DNA of 64,000 nucleotides from JALEFZ01 sp039817415 (GTDB taxonomy: Bacteria > Bacteroidota > Bacteroidia > J057). Positions 7,179 through 16,084 of this stretch are shown one piece after another; position 1 is the first letter of the stretch; every line of letters begins with the position of its first letter. Both the position numbers and the translations under genes were made by a program. The DNA lies in the NCBI GenBank assembly GCA_039817415.1, contig JBCBVV010000018.1, positions 1 through 64,000 of the forward strand, written 5' to 3'. Under the pieces are notes generated by a model. It searched no databases. It saw only the letters and a program-made list of their open reading frames with translations, and was not told the DNA's origin.

Positions 7179-10100
7179 CTTTCCTTCTTAGGAGCCAAAA
7201 CATTCCTATGATAACCATGATGCCTAGCCCCAGCCCTAGGTAGAACCACCAATTAAAAGGCTGCCTAATGGGCTCTACATCTCCAATCAACACCCATGCG
7301 GCCCAATAGAAGGGACTTGCTTTTTCAGGTGGGCTATTCTCGATATAATATTGCTTGGCAGACTGTAAGGCGAGATCCTTAGGTTTTCCAAAAGCTAATT
7401 CTTCATAAAATTTCCCCATTAAAATTGCAGTTGCCTCATCTGGGACCTGCCATAAACTCATGACGAGGTTGGGACAACCTGCATAGGCAAACCCCCTTGC
7501 CAGACTGATCACCCCCTCTCCTTCTTCGTAGGTTCCGGCACCCGTATGACAGGCAGAAAGTGTAACCAGTTCCGCTTTGAGTTCTAGATCGAAGATCTCA
7601 TAAGTATGCAATTGCCCATCGTTTTCAGGAGTAGAGTCATTTCCAGGGCCAAACATTAATTTTGAGTAAAGTGGTTCGCCCCTGTTGATGATTCCATGGG
7701 TGGCTAAATGGAGAATATTGAAATTTTTGGCTGTTTTACGAAAAAGAGCCTCAGTAGCTTCAAGACCTGCATATGCTGAACCAGGAAAAAATTTGTTAAT
7801 CTCCTCAATTTCTTTGGCTGCACCTTGAAGAGGGACCAGAGTAGATCGAACAGTCTCTTCCAGTTGAGCTGTCCAAGCTTGATCTGCTACAATTTCAGGT
7901 GCCATGGCAAGAGAACGTGTAGAAGGTAGGGACGATTGATTATCCCTTTCAGTTTTGATCCATATTTTCCCTGAGTATAGATAACTGATGCGAAACTGGT
8001 CGATAAGATTTCCGGCATCATTCTGAAGGATTTCGAAGGGCAGGTAGAATAGTTCTGCATCGGGTAAAATTATCCATTGAGGGTAAGATGAGAGTTGATC
8101 AAAACTTCCCAACAGTTTTTGATAGAGTTCCTGTCTAGGCTCTAATAGGGAATTTATTCCTTTCAGTTTGTTTTCATCCTGAAAGAATGAAAGTATATGA
8201 GTCAATTCATTGCCTGAAATATTGAGTTTTTTTACCTGAAAGTGATTTGAACTTAAGAAAAAGGCGAATACGGCTTCCCGACTTTGGAAAAACTCAATCC
8301 ATGCTACGCCTTCCCTAAGTCTATCCTGAATATCTTCTTGGACTACTGTACTTTGGAGATATTTTTTTTCTTCAAAAAAGGGGTATCTCTTGCTTGCTTT
8401 TTGGTACCAAATTTTTTCTTGAGTTTGCAGAAATGCTTGATCTGCTTCCCATTCACGAATGAGTTGGAGATCAGCCTTCCTTGAATGGCTTAGTTGGTAG
8501 GCAATTACAGCCAAGTTTTGCTGAATCTCCTTTAATTCATCTTGTTCCTCCTTCGTTATTCCTCCTAAAGAAAAGGCTTCAGCTTCTTTCCAGCTTTGGA
8601 CAAGGGAAAGAGAGCGTGCATTCTCAGAAACCTCAAAGAGTTTTCTAAGCCATTTTGGGTCATTTTCTAGCTCATAAAGAAGGTAGAGAATATCGCCATA
8701 TAGTTTGTAAGCCTTGGAGGATTGATTGATAATTTCAATCCTCTCCTTGAAGGAAGTATTTGTCCAAATATATTCTTCCAAATATGCCAATGCCTGTTCA
8801 ACACTTTTTCTCGCACGGCTGAGGAAGACAAGATTCTTTCGTGTTTTCCCAGACTCATAGTATTCTTCTGCTCTGTAAAAAGCTACCTCTGAAAAATATG
8901 AACCACCTTTAATGGAATCGAGTGGAAGAATAGCATAGGTATTTCGAGAATATTGTTGGGGAAGGAACTCACCAACTGCCTTATCCATAAACTGATAAGA
9001 TGTTGTGGTATCCTTTACCTTTAAATGGTAACCTGCCTCCACGATATATGCAAAGGCTCTATCGGAGCTAGGAAATTCATACTCTTCCATCTTAATCATG
9101 TTCAGGAATTTCCTCGCAATAGCGATACGATTTGTTTCTACCCCTAAAAGTGCGGCATTATATACATGCTTAACATAAAATCGAGGGAGGTCATTGGGGA
9201 ACTTTGACTGAATCTCATCCATCAACTTTACATATCCATCCAAAACCACAAGGCTATCTTCATACCCTAGTGTTGAGGACAAGTATTCAAGCTCTACAAA
9301 ATATTTTTGGCTGGGATCGGTGGCATACAGATTTTCAGAAATCCGAAAACACTCAGAGAATACTTCTTCGGCTTCCTTCCTCTTCCCTAAACGTGATAAA
9401 GCATATCCAAGTCCCCTAGAAATATTCAAATAGTCCGCACTGTTTTTTCCACCAAACCCTTCATGAATTTCCCTTGCTCCCTTTAAAAATAATTCTGCCT
9501 CAGAGTACTTTTTCTCATTTATCTTAAGAGAACCCAACTGAACCATGAGCGTAGCCTTCAACATAGGGTTACCCTGACCCTGCATTTGGTAAGCGTTGAG
9601 CATATACTCTTCTGCCATCCCCAGTTTCCCAATTCTTCTGAGAATGTTTCCTCTGCTCGACATCGCCAAGGCGTATATATCTTTCCTCTCCTCGAAAAAA
9701 GGCTTGGCATAATCAAAGCCTTGAACACTCCACTTAAAAGCCTTATCAAGACGCCCAATGGATTGATTGATATTTCCGAGGGTATAAAAAAGCTTAAAGC
9801 GATCCATAGGATCTTCGAAATCCGTTTCTTTCGTATCATCTACCAAAGCCTCTAACACTTGAATGGCAGAATCAGGATACCTAAGTGCGTCGAGAAACAC
9901 AGCTTTTGTATGAATGGCTTTTATGGTCCTTATATCGCTAGCACCAACAGAATTATTCAGGAAATATATAGAGGTATCGAGCAATTGAGCGCCCTGGCCT
10001 AATCTTCCAGTTAGATAAGAAAACTTGGACAGTAACCTATAGGTAGTCCCGAGTTCTTTTTGCTGTTCCTTTTTGGACAAAGCATCCTTTGCCATGCTAG

Positions 10101-10245
10101 CATAGATGAACATTGAATCAAATACTTGAATCTGATCAAAATGTACTGCTTTGTCATAGTAGGTAGTACCTTCATCTGTGTTCTCCTGCCCTATAACTGA
10201 CAAGAGACTTACCATCAAAAGGAGAAAGACCCATTGATATTTCAT
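7165..10245 (-). CDS. Membrane-anchored TPR-CHAT caspase-like protease
   Basis: The 1026-residue protein begins with a signal peptide (MKYQWVFLLLMVSLLSVIGQ). Residues 25 to about 560 carry many TPR-like helical pairs. The C-terminal CHAT domain spans about 700-990, with the catalytic dyad visible as LATHG (H850) and LSACHTG (C899). A TM helix at about 1000-1020 is followed by RRKAK, so the protease would face the periplasm and be held in the inner membrane. CHAT domains are caspase/separase-clan cysteine peptidases. Facing it convergently is a sigma factor and its membrane TPR partner. Elsewhere TPR-CHAT proteases cleave partners that hold sigma factors (type III-E CRISPR Csx29/Csx30), so a similar link is plausible here; the substrate is not known. 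Confidence 0.92.
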   Translation of the reverse strand: MKYQWVFLLLMVSLLSVIGQENTDEGTTYYDKAVHFDQIQVFDSMFIYASMAKDALSKKEQQKELGTTYRLLSKFSYLTGRLGQGAQLLDTSIYFLNNSVGASDIRTIKAIHTKAVFLDALRYPDSAIQVLEALVDDTKETDFEDPMDRFKLFYTLGNINQSIGRLDKAFKWSVQGFDYAKPFFEERKDIYALAMSSRGNILRRIGKLGMAEEYMLNAYQMQGQGNPMLKATLMVQLGSLKINEKKYSEAELFLKGAREIHEGFGGKNSADYLNISRGLGYALSRLGKRKEAEEVFSECFRISENLYATDPSQKYFVELEYLSSTLGYEDSLVVLDGYVKLMDEIQSKFPNDLPRFYVKHVYNAALLGVETNRIAIARKFLNMIKMEEYEFPSSDRAFAYIVEAGYHLKVKDTTTSYQFMDKAVGEFLPQQYSRNTYAILPLDSIKGGSYFSEVAFYRAEEYYESGKTRKNLVFLSRARKSVEQALAYLEEYIWTNTSFKERIEIINQSSKAYKLYGDILYLLYELENDPKWLRKLFEVSENARSLSLVQSWKEAEAFSLGGITKEEQDELKEIQQNLAVIAYQLSHSRKADLQLIREWEADQAFLQTQEKIWYQKASKRYPFFEEKKYLQSTVVQEDIQDRLREGVAWIEFFQSREAVFAFFLSSNHFQVKKLNISGNELTHILSFFQDENKLKGINSLLEPRQELYQKLLGSFDQLSSYPQWIILPDAELFYLPFEILQNDAGNLIDQFRISYLYSGKIWIKTERDNQSSLPSTRSLAMAPEIVADQAWTAQLEETVRSTLVPLQGAAKEIEEINKFFPGSAYAGLEATEALFRKTAKNFNILHLATHGIINRGEPLYSKLMFGPGNDSTPENDGQLHTYEIFDLELKAELVTLSACHTGAGTYEEGEGVISLARGFAYAGCPNLVMSLWQVPDEATAILMGKFYEELAFGKPKDLALQSAKQYYIENSPPEKASPFYWAAWVLIGDVEPIRQPFNWWFYLGLGLGIMVIIGMFWLLRRKAKTA

Positions 10246-10408
10246 AAAGATTATTTTGGGGCAACTTGAAATTACATTTTTAATCCCATAATTCTGTTTA
10301 GTCTCTTAGATAAACGAATTATTTCATCTTTTTTCATTTTCCCTGTTTACCTCTTCCAATCTCACGGGATAAAGGGCAATTGAATGAACAATAGCGGAAT
10401 GGATGTGT

Positions 10409-10452
10409 ACTCCCCATGTTATTGGCATTCGAGAACAACAATCATGGGGAGT
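10409..10452 (+). promoter_or_regulatory. Long-loop inverted repeat in the leader of the repeat-protein gene
   Basis: ACTCCCCATG at 10409-10418 is exactly complementary to CATGGGGAGT at 10443-10452, giving a 10-bp stem with a 24-nt loop. It ends 35 bases before the ATG at 10488. No T tract follows, so it is not an obvious terminator; it could be an RNA structure in the leader or a protein-binding site. Confidence 0.4.
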
Positions 10453-10487
10453 CCCTAATACCCCCTAAAACGCTAAACGAATTCATC

Positions 10488-13400
10488 ATGTATTCCAAGA
10501 GAATTGCCCTCTTTGGGGCCCTGCTAATTTTATGCTCATTCTTGCATGCACAATCAGTCGGAATCAACGAAAATGGCTCCTCACCTGACGGGACAGCTAT
10601 TTTAGATATTTCCTCAGACTCAAAAGGTCTGCTGATTCCGAGGCTATCAAGCTCTCAAAGAGATTTGATTAGCGCGCCTGCAGAAGGTTTGTTGATTTAT
10701 AATCTTTCAGATTCTGAATTTCAGTACTATTCCTCTGTATCAGGTTTTGGGTGGACCCCCATTGGAAGCGGGACGAGTCTAGGTGCCTGTTTGGTGGATG
10801 CAGATGGAGATACCAAGGTATGTGTTGTTGACCAGGCAAGTCCTGATATGGATGTGATTCATTTCCAAACGGATGGAACCATTCGATGGCAGGTAAAAAA
10901 CAATAGTTTGGAACCCATCAACAACAATGGTTCTGTTTATATCGGACAAGGGACTGGTCAAAAAGGACTGGCAACCGCCCTATTCAATACAGTGGTAGGA
11001 GATTCTGCCCTTGTTGACAATACCGCAGGCTTTTTAAATATAGCGATTGGGAACTCCAGCTTGAAGTCCAATACAACGGGTACAGGAAATACAGCCATCG
11101 GAACCACAGCCATGACTTTTAATGAGAATGGCATTCAAAATACAGCTGTAGGCCTAGCAGCCCTTAGTAACAACAAAACAGCTTCCTACCTCACTGCCAT
11201 AGGAGACTCGGCATTAGCCACAAATGGCGCCAGCGCAAGCAGTCCTTTGGATGGGGCGGCCAATACAGCTGTGGGTTCTAAAGCATTGGCTGCTAATGAC
11301 AAAGGCTTTTACAATACGGCCACTGGTTATCAGGCTCTTCGTTCTAATGTTGACGCTCCAGCCAACACAGCTAATGGATATCTATCTCTTTTTTCCAATA
11401 CCGATGGAACTGCCAATACTGCTTTGGGAGCCTTTTCCTCTAGTTTTAATGTGTCTGGTTCTGAGAATGTAGCAATAGGAGATCGCGCTGCCTACAAAGG
11501 AACTGCTGCCAGTTACAATACGGCTATTGGTGCCTTAGCTCTTTCTGAAAATGACACCATTTCTCACACAGTAGCTGTGGGGGATTCTGCACTATACAAC
11601 AATGGAAGCGACGTGGAATTTGCAGATGATGCACATTTTAACACTGCACTGGGATCTCGTGCGCTTCGCACCAACCGTAGAGGAAAAGGAAATACAGCAA
11701 GTGGTTACAGAGCGTTGTACAATAATTTTGACGCCGATGGGAATACCGCCACAGGTTATGAGGCACTATTTAACAATATCTCTGGCGATGGGAATGTAGC
11801 CATGGGTAGACAATCCCTATTTAGCAATCAAACTGATTCGGGTATGGTAGCGATAGGGGATTCAGCCATGCATAGTTTGATTTTTGGGAAGAGAAATGTG
11901 GCTATTGGATCAAAAGCCCTACAACAAAATGAAGACGGAGTTGATTTAACCGCAGTGGGTTACCACAGCATGAGAGCATCCAATACGGGGATTGGAGTAG
12001 TCGCCATAGGAGATAGTACTCTCTCTAGCGCCATTACCTCTAATTTTTCCACTGCAATCGGGAGCAAATCGCTGAAAGCATTTAATGGTTCAGGAAGTAA
12101 TACGGCAGTAGGTGCCTTAGCGTTTGAGCAATTGGAAGCAGGAGGAGATAATGTGGCCATTGGATCATATTCTCAGCAAAATGCCCAAAATGTCCTTTAC
12201 AACACCTCTCTAGGAAGCCAATCCCTTCGCAGTAACAAAACTGGAAATTATAACACCTCTGTGGGAGCTTTTTCTTTAAACAGCGATACACTCGCTTATG
12301 GAAACGTAGCCATCGGAGATTATGTCATGTTCAATGCCCTGAATAGTTTCAGGAACATTGCCATAGGTGGCGATGCCATGACAAATATCGATTCTTCATC
12401 TTTTGCCATTGCTATAGGAGATTCTGCTCTTGCTAAGGATGAAAAAAATATAGGCAATATAGCCATCGGCTCAAAAGCCATGAAAGCTAATACGACAGGA
12501 GATTTCAACATGGCTATTGGGATGGAAGCTTTCTCATCCAATCTTACGGGTTCCAGAAACATGGCCATTGGATACCATAGTTTGAAGATAAGTAACACCG
12601 GTTTAGGAAATATAGCCATAGGAGACAGTGCGCTTTCTACTGTCCAATATGGACTTTATAATACCGCTCTGGGGACAAAAGCTTTGAAAAAATATGATTT
12701 GGGGGATGGCTATAATACGGCCATAGGCGCTGAGACATTTGAGAACCTGGTAAACGGAGGGCGAAACGTCGCTGTTGGAACATTCTCACAAAAGGAAGCT
12801 ACAGAAGCCTCCTCAAATAGTAGTTTGGGAATGAACGCCTTAAGATCAAATAAGAGAGGAATTGACAATGTCGCTATTGGCCATGCCTCTATGTCCTTTG
12901 ATACGCTGGCAGATTACAACGTTGCGATTGGGGCAAGAAGTCTGTTCAGAGGGCATAACAACAGATCTAATATTGCCATAGGCTTAGAAGCCTTGTATAA
13001 TGCAGACTCAACTTCTCACGCCATTGCCATTGGAAATTACGCCTTAGCCAATAATAGATACTTCGTTAGCAGAAGTGATACACTGGCAGGTACGCACAAT
13101 GTTGCAATTGGCTATAAAGCACAGGAAAATAATACAAAGGGGCATTCCAATACCGCAATTGGTTTTGAAGCCCTCAAGGAAAATACAGGAGGCACTGGGA
13201 ATGAAGGTTCCCTAAATACGACCCTAGGTTCCTACACCGGGACGGTGAATACTACAGGATCTGCCAATACCTTCATCGGAGCTGAAGCTGGTAACTCCAA
13301 TACTACAGGAAACGAAAATGTTTTTGTAGGCTCGGGTTCAGGATCAAACAATGTTACAGGCAGTGCCAATGTCTTTATAGGACAGGCTGCAGGTGGGATC

Positions 13401-14591
13401 AACCCTGACGGAATGGGGAATGTCCATATTGGTGAAAGTGCAGGTAAAGCCTTACAAGCAGGCAATAGAAATACCCTAATGGGCCTACGGGCAGGAAACA
13501 AGCTTTTGGGCGGCTCAAATAACGTGGCCATTGGTTCTTTTGCCCTACAGGGAGATTCTGCAACAACAATGAATGGGATGGTAGCCGTGGGGGACTCCTC
13601 TTTGTATTCGAATACAACTGGCCGCTGGAATGTGGCCCTAGGAACAGCCTCTTTAAGAGATAATACCACGGGTGGTTTTAATACAGCCATTGGATATGCT
13701 GCCATGGTTCAGAATATTTCTGGCTACAGCAACACAGCTGTTGGTAATAGAGCCATGGGGTGGAGAAATTCAGGGAATTTCAATACGGCCATTGGAGATT
13801 TTGCCCTTTACTATAACTCAAATGGCACATCCAATACCGCTGTAGGAGCAAATGCTGGATACAACAATATAACTGGGGAAGGCAATGTCTATATCGGTCA
13901 TGATGCAGGGTATAGTGATAGCCTTGGGAATGGTAATGTAATGATCGGAAACCAGACAGGACGAAACATGACCATTCAAGACGGAAGTGTGACCTTAATT
14001 GGTGCCTATGCTGGAGAAAACACATTTTATTCACCCGAAAATATCTTCATTGGAAATGCTGCAGGTCAATTTGCAGAAACACCCTACAACATCTTTATTG
14101 GGAACCAATCTGGTAGTTCCAATACAGGGCTGGGAAATAATGTATTTCTAGGTCATAGTACTGGTATCTCAAACACCGCTGGATTTGCTAATACATTTAT
14201 CGGGGATGGTTCAGGCTTGGACAACAATGGTTCAGGTAATGTATTTCTAGGAGTACAATCGGGTGCCTATGCATCTTCGATTGATTCTTCTGTCTTCATC
14301 GGAATGGAAGCCGGCCAATTCGAAACACGTGATCATACCCTGATCATTGAAAATTCATCCTCCCCTACCCCCTTGATTTATGGTGAGTTTGACACAGACA
14401 AGGTCGAGATTAACGGTAGCCTCAAAGTCAATAGTGCTACAGGGGGACTTGTACTTCCTCGAATGACAGCTACTGAGGCTTCTCTGCTCGTTCCTGAAAA
14501 CGGTATGATGATTTATTTGACCAGTACAGATGCCACCTTCACCCTTAGAGGATTCTGGGGATACGAAGAGGGGGCCTGGATCAAATTATGA
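10488..14591 (+). CDS. Giant secreted 17-residue-repeat protein (tail-fibre/YadA-head-like)
   Basis: From the ATG at 10488 the protein has 1367 residues; an upstream ATG at 10416 would add 24 residues in front of a good signal peptide (MYSKRIALFGALLILCSFLHA) and is less likely. An N-terminal region (SVGINENGSSPDGTAILDIS) of the kind common in Bacteroidota surface proteins precedes a very long array. The array has a strict 17-residue period with core N-T/V-A-I/V-G-x-x-A-L, seen for example in runs starting NTAVGSKAL, NTATGYQAL and NTALGAFSS. This resembles trimeric autotransporter head repeats and phage tail fibres, which form left-handed parallel beta-rolls. The C-terminal ~100 residues (GSLKVNSATGGLVLPRM and on) are again of the Bacteroidota fibre-end type. 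No membrane anchor or T9SS domain is visible, so how it is exported and attached is unclear. Confidence 0.88.
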   Translation: MYSKRIALFGALLILCSFLHAQSVGINENGSSPDGTAILDISSDSKGLLIPRLSSSQRDLISAPAEGLLIYNLSDSEFQYYSSVSGFGWTPIGSGTSLGACLVDADGDTKVCVVDQASPDMDVIHFQTDGTIRWQVKNNSLEPINNNGSVYIGQGTGQKGLATALFNTVVGDSALVDNTAGFLNIAIGNSSLKSNTTGTGNTAIGTTAMTFNENGIQNTAVGLAALSNNKTASYLTAIGDSALATNGASASSPLDGAANTAVGSKALAANDKGFYNTATGYQALRSNVDAPANTANGYLSLFSNTDGTANTALGAFSSSFNVSGSENVAIGDRAAYKGTAASYNTAIGALALSENDTISHTVAVGDSALYNNGSDVEFADDAHFNTALGSRALRTNRRGKGNTASGYRALYNNFDADGNTATGYEALFNNISGDGNVAMGRQSLFSNQTDSGMVAIGDSAMHSLIFGKRNVAIGSKALQQNEDGVDLTAVGYHSMRASNTGIGVVAIGDSTLSSAITSNFSTAIGSKSLKAFNGSGSNTAVGALAFEQLEAGGDNVAIGSYSQQNAQNVLYNTSLGSQSLRSNKTGNYNTSVGAFSLNSDTLAYGNVAIGDYVMFNALNSFRNIAIGGDAMTNIDSSSFAIAIGDSALAKDEKNIGNIAIGSKAMKANTTGDFNMAIGMEAFSSNLTGSRNMAIGYHSLKISNTGLGNIAIGDSALSTVQYGLYNTALGTKALKKYDLGDGYNTAIGAETFENLVNGGRNVAVGTFSQKEATEASSNSSLGMNALRSNKRGIDNVAIGHASMSFDTLADYNVAIGARSLFRGHNNRSNIAIGLEALYNADSTSHAIAIGNYALANNRYFVSRSDTLAGTHNVAIGYKAQENNTKGHSNTAIGFEALKENTGGTGNEGSLNTTLGSYTGTVNTTGSANTFIGAEAGNSNTTGNENVFVGSGSGSNNVTGSANVFIGQAAGGINPDGMGNVHIGESAGKALQAGNRNTLMGLRAGNKLLGGSNNVAIGSFALQGDSATTMNGMVAVGDSSLYSNTTGRWNVALGTASLRDNTTGGFNTAIGYAAMVQNISGYSNTAVGNRAMGWRNSGNFNTAIGDFALYYNSNGTSNTAVGANAGYNNITGEGNVYIGHDAGYSDSLGNGNVMIGNQTGRNMTIQDGSVTLIGAYAGENTFYSPENIFIGNAAGQFAETPYNIFIGNQSGSSNTGLGNNVFLGHSTGISNTAGFANTFIGDGSGLDNNGSGNVFLGVQSGAYASSIDSSVFIGMEAGQFETRDHTLIIENSSSPTPLIYGEFDTDKVEINGSLKVNSATGGLVLPRMTATEASLLVPENGMMIYLTSTDATFTLRGFWGYEEGAWIKL
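11202..11850 (+). repeat. Super-repeat 1: two ~126-residue blocks inside the repeat protein
   Basis: Blocks starting at GDSALATNG (about 11202) and GDSALYNNG (about 11580) match unit by unit. Both have the same longer insert, followed by units beginning NTA(V/L)GS(K/R)AL, NTA(T/S)GY(Q/R)AL and a unit with LFSN or LFNN. The offset is 378 bp, or 126 residues. Divergence is high, so the duplication is old or selection keeps only the core positions. Confidence 0.65.
11961..13060 (+). repeat. Super-repeat 2: two ~204-residue blocks (12 x 17) inside the repeat protein
   Basis: A block beginning YHSMRASNTGIG (11961) recurs as YHSLKISNTGLG (12573), exactly 612 bp or 12 repeat units later. The match continues through AFEQL/TFENL, SQQNA/SQKEA, SLRSNKTG/ALRSNKRG, DTLAYG/DTLADY and ending FAIAIGDSAL/HAIAIGNYAL. 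The offset drifts to 615 bp by the end, so one codon has been gained or lost. Confidence 0.75.
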
Positions 14592-14607
14592 TGCACATTC
14601 CATTTAA

Positions 14608-14648
14608 GGGCAGGGCTTCTTTGCTTAGGTTTACCCTGCCCGCTTTTT
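14608..14648 (+). terminator. Terminator after the repeat-protein gene
   Basis: GGGCAGGG (14608-14615) pairs with CCCTGCCC (14634-14641), followed by GC and TTTTT. It sits between the repeat protein stop and the ATG at 14666, and argues against placing the next gene's start at the upstream ATG 14588. Confidence 0.8.
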
Positions 14649-14665
14649 ACCTTTCATCTAGAATC

Positions 14666-16006
14666 ATGAAAAGAATCATTCTTATTATATGGCTAATGGG
14701 CAGCCTTATTTCTACTTATGCCCAGCTGAATATCGAAAGCGGAAGTCAATTGGTGGTAGATGGATCGGTCAACATCGTGCTAGACAATATCAATTGGGTA
14801 CAAGATGGAGACTTCATACCGGGCCAAAGCAAGGTTATCCTGCGTGGCAATCAAGCTCAACAACTTCACGCTAGCCTGTTACGGTTCTATCAGTTGGAGT
14901 TAGACAAGGTGGGAGACTCCTTAAGAATCATGGGACCCATGGTGGTGGAAGACAGTCTGTTTTTCCTACAAGGAATGTTGGACCTGAGAGGAATGGCCAT
15001 TGACTTACTCAACAGCGGCACACTCTACAACGAATCAGAATCTTCCCGAATCCTGACAAGCCTTCCAAATGGAGCGGTATTCAGAACGGCGATTCTTAAT
15101 GCTCCTGCAGGAGCTAATCCAGGGAATTTGGGCGTGGTCATTAGCTCTGCAGCAAACTTGGGGCAAACCTCCCTCATAAGAGGCCACGACGCAGCTATTT
15201 TTCCTGGTGGGGAAACGGTAAAACGCGTATTCAATCTAAATCCTACTAACAACAGCGGCCTGAATGCAAGCCTCCGATTCAATTATTTTGATGGAGAATT
15301 AAACAGTCTGCCTGAATCAGATTTACTGCTCTTTCAAAGCAACGACATGGGCATCACTTGGGAACCTGCAGGTGCATCCAATAGCAGTACATCTTCCAAT
15401 TACGTAGAAATATCTGGTGTTGACTCCTTGAGCACGTGGACATTAGCCACATTTGCAACTTTTCCGGTGGAATGGCTAGATTTTACAGCCACTCCCAATG
15501 AGGCGCAAGTTGTCTGCCAATGGAGTACTGCTTCAGAAACAAATTCGGATTACTTTCAGCTTCAACGTTCGACTGATGGAGCAGTATTCGAGGACATCGT
15601 TCAAGTCAAAGCCGCAGGAAACAGCCAACAAACGCGCCATTATGAGGGAATAGATCGTTCCCCCCTTTCTGGAAGGTCCTATTATCGTGTCAAGCAATTT
15701 GACCAAGATGGATCATCAGATGTCTCTCAGATGGTTGAGGTATTCTATCGCCCGGATTTCTCTGCCATGCTATACCCCAATCCAAGCCGGGAGTTGACGA
15801 ATTTAGTCCTTCAAAATAACCATGCAAAGACCTACAGTTTTGAGGTAACGGATTCGAGAGGTAAGACTTGCCAGTCATTTACCAAACACCTAACTGAGGG
15901 GCTACATGAAATTCCACTTGATTTAACTCCCTTATCAAGAGGAATTTATCACCTATCCATAGGTGGGAATAAGATGCCAGTCCATTTAAGCCTAATGGTC
16001 AGGTAA
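14666..16006 (+). CDS. Secreted protein with type IX secretion (type A) sorting domain
   Basis: The start at 14666 gives a clean signal peptide (MKRIILIIWLMGSLISTYA) and lies after a terminator; a start at 14588 would run through that hairpin. The product is 446 residues. Residues about 20-290 are beta-rich and unrecognised. About 290-360 is a Bacteroidota domain with the signature FPVEWLDFTATPNEAQVVCQ and LQRSTDGAVFEDI. The last ~75 residues are a type A T9SS sorting domain: MLYPNPSRELTNLVL, then a GLHEIPLDL turn and RGIYHLSI, ending in VHLSLMVR. The protein should cross the outer membrane by T9SS. It may travel with or anchor the repeat protein upstream; that link is inference from adjacency. 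Confidence 0.88.
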   Translation: MKRIILIIWLMGSLISTYAQLNIESGSQLVVDGSVNIVLDNINWVQDGDFIPGQSKVILRGNQAQQLHASLLRFYQLELDKVGDSLRIMGPMVVEDSLFFLQGMLDLRGMAIDLLNSGTLYNESESSRILTSLPNGAVFRTAILNAPAGANPGNLGVVISSAANLGQTSLIRGHDAAIFPGGETVKRVFNLNPTNNSGLNASLRFNYFDGELNSLPESDLLLFQSNDMGITWEPAGASNSSTSSNYVEISGVDSLSTWTLATFATFPVEWLDFTATPNEAQVVCQWSTASETNSDYFQLQRSTDGAVFEDIVQVKAAGNSQQTRHYEGIDRSPLSGRSYYRVKQFDQDGSSDVSQMVEVFYRPDFSAMLYPNPSRELTNLVLQNNHAKTYSFEVTDSRGKTCQSFTKHLTEGLHEIPLDLTPLSRGIYHLSIGGNKMPVHLSLMVR

Positions 16007-16084
16007 TAGATTCACTATTGATCAGCCCTTTAAGGACATCTTGATAAAAAATTCCCCCTATCCACACTTCAAATATTATTTAAC

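Noticed and set aside
13232..13705. 157-codon open frame on the minus strand inside the repeat protein gene
   Set aside because: It is the mirror of the 51-bp repeats, which keep several frames open. The sense frame has a signal peptide and a conserved period.
10900..14300. Regular DNA repeats of 51 bp that could suggest a CRISPR array
   Set aside because: The repeats are in-frame, degenerate at the DNA level and encode the 17-residue units; there are no constant repeats with unique spacers.
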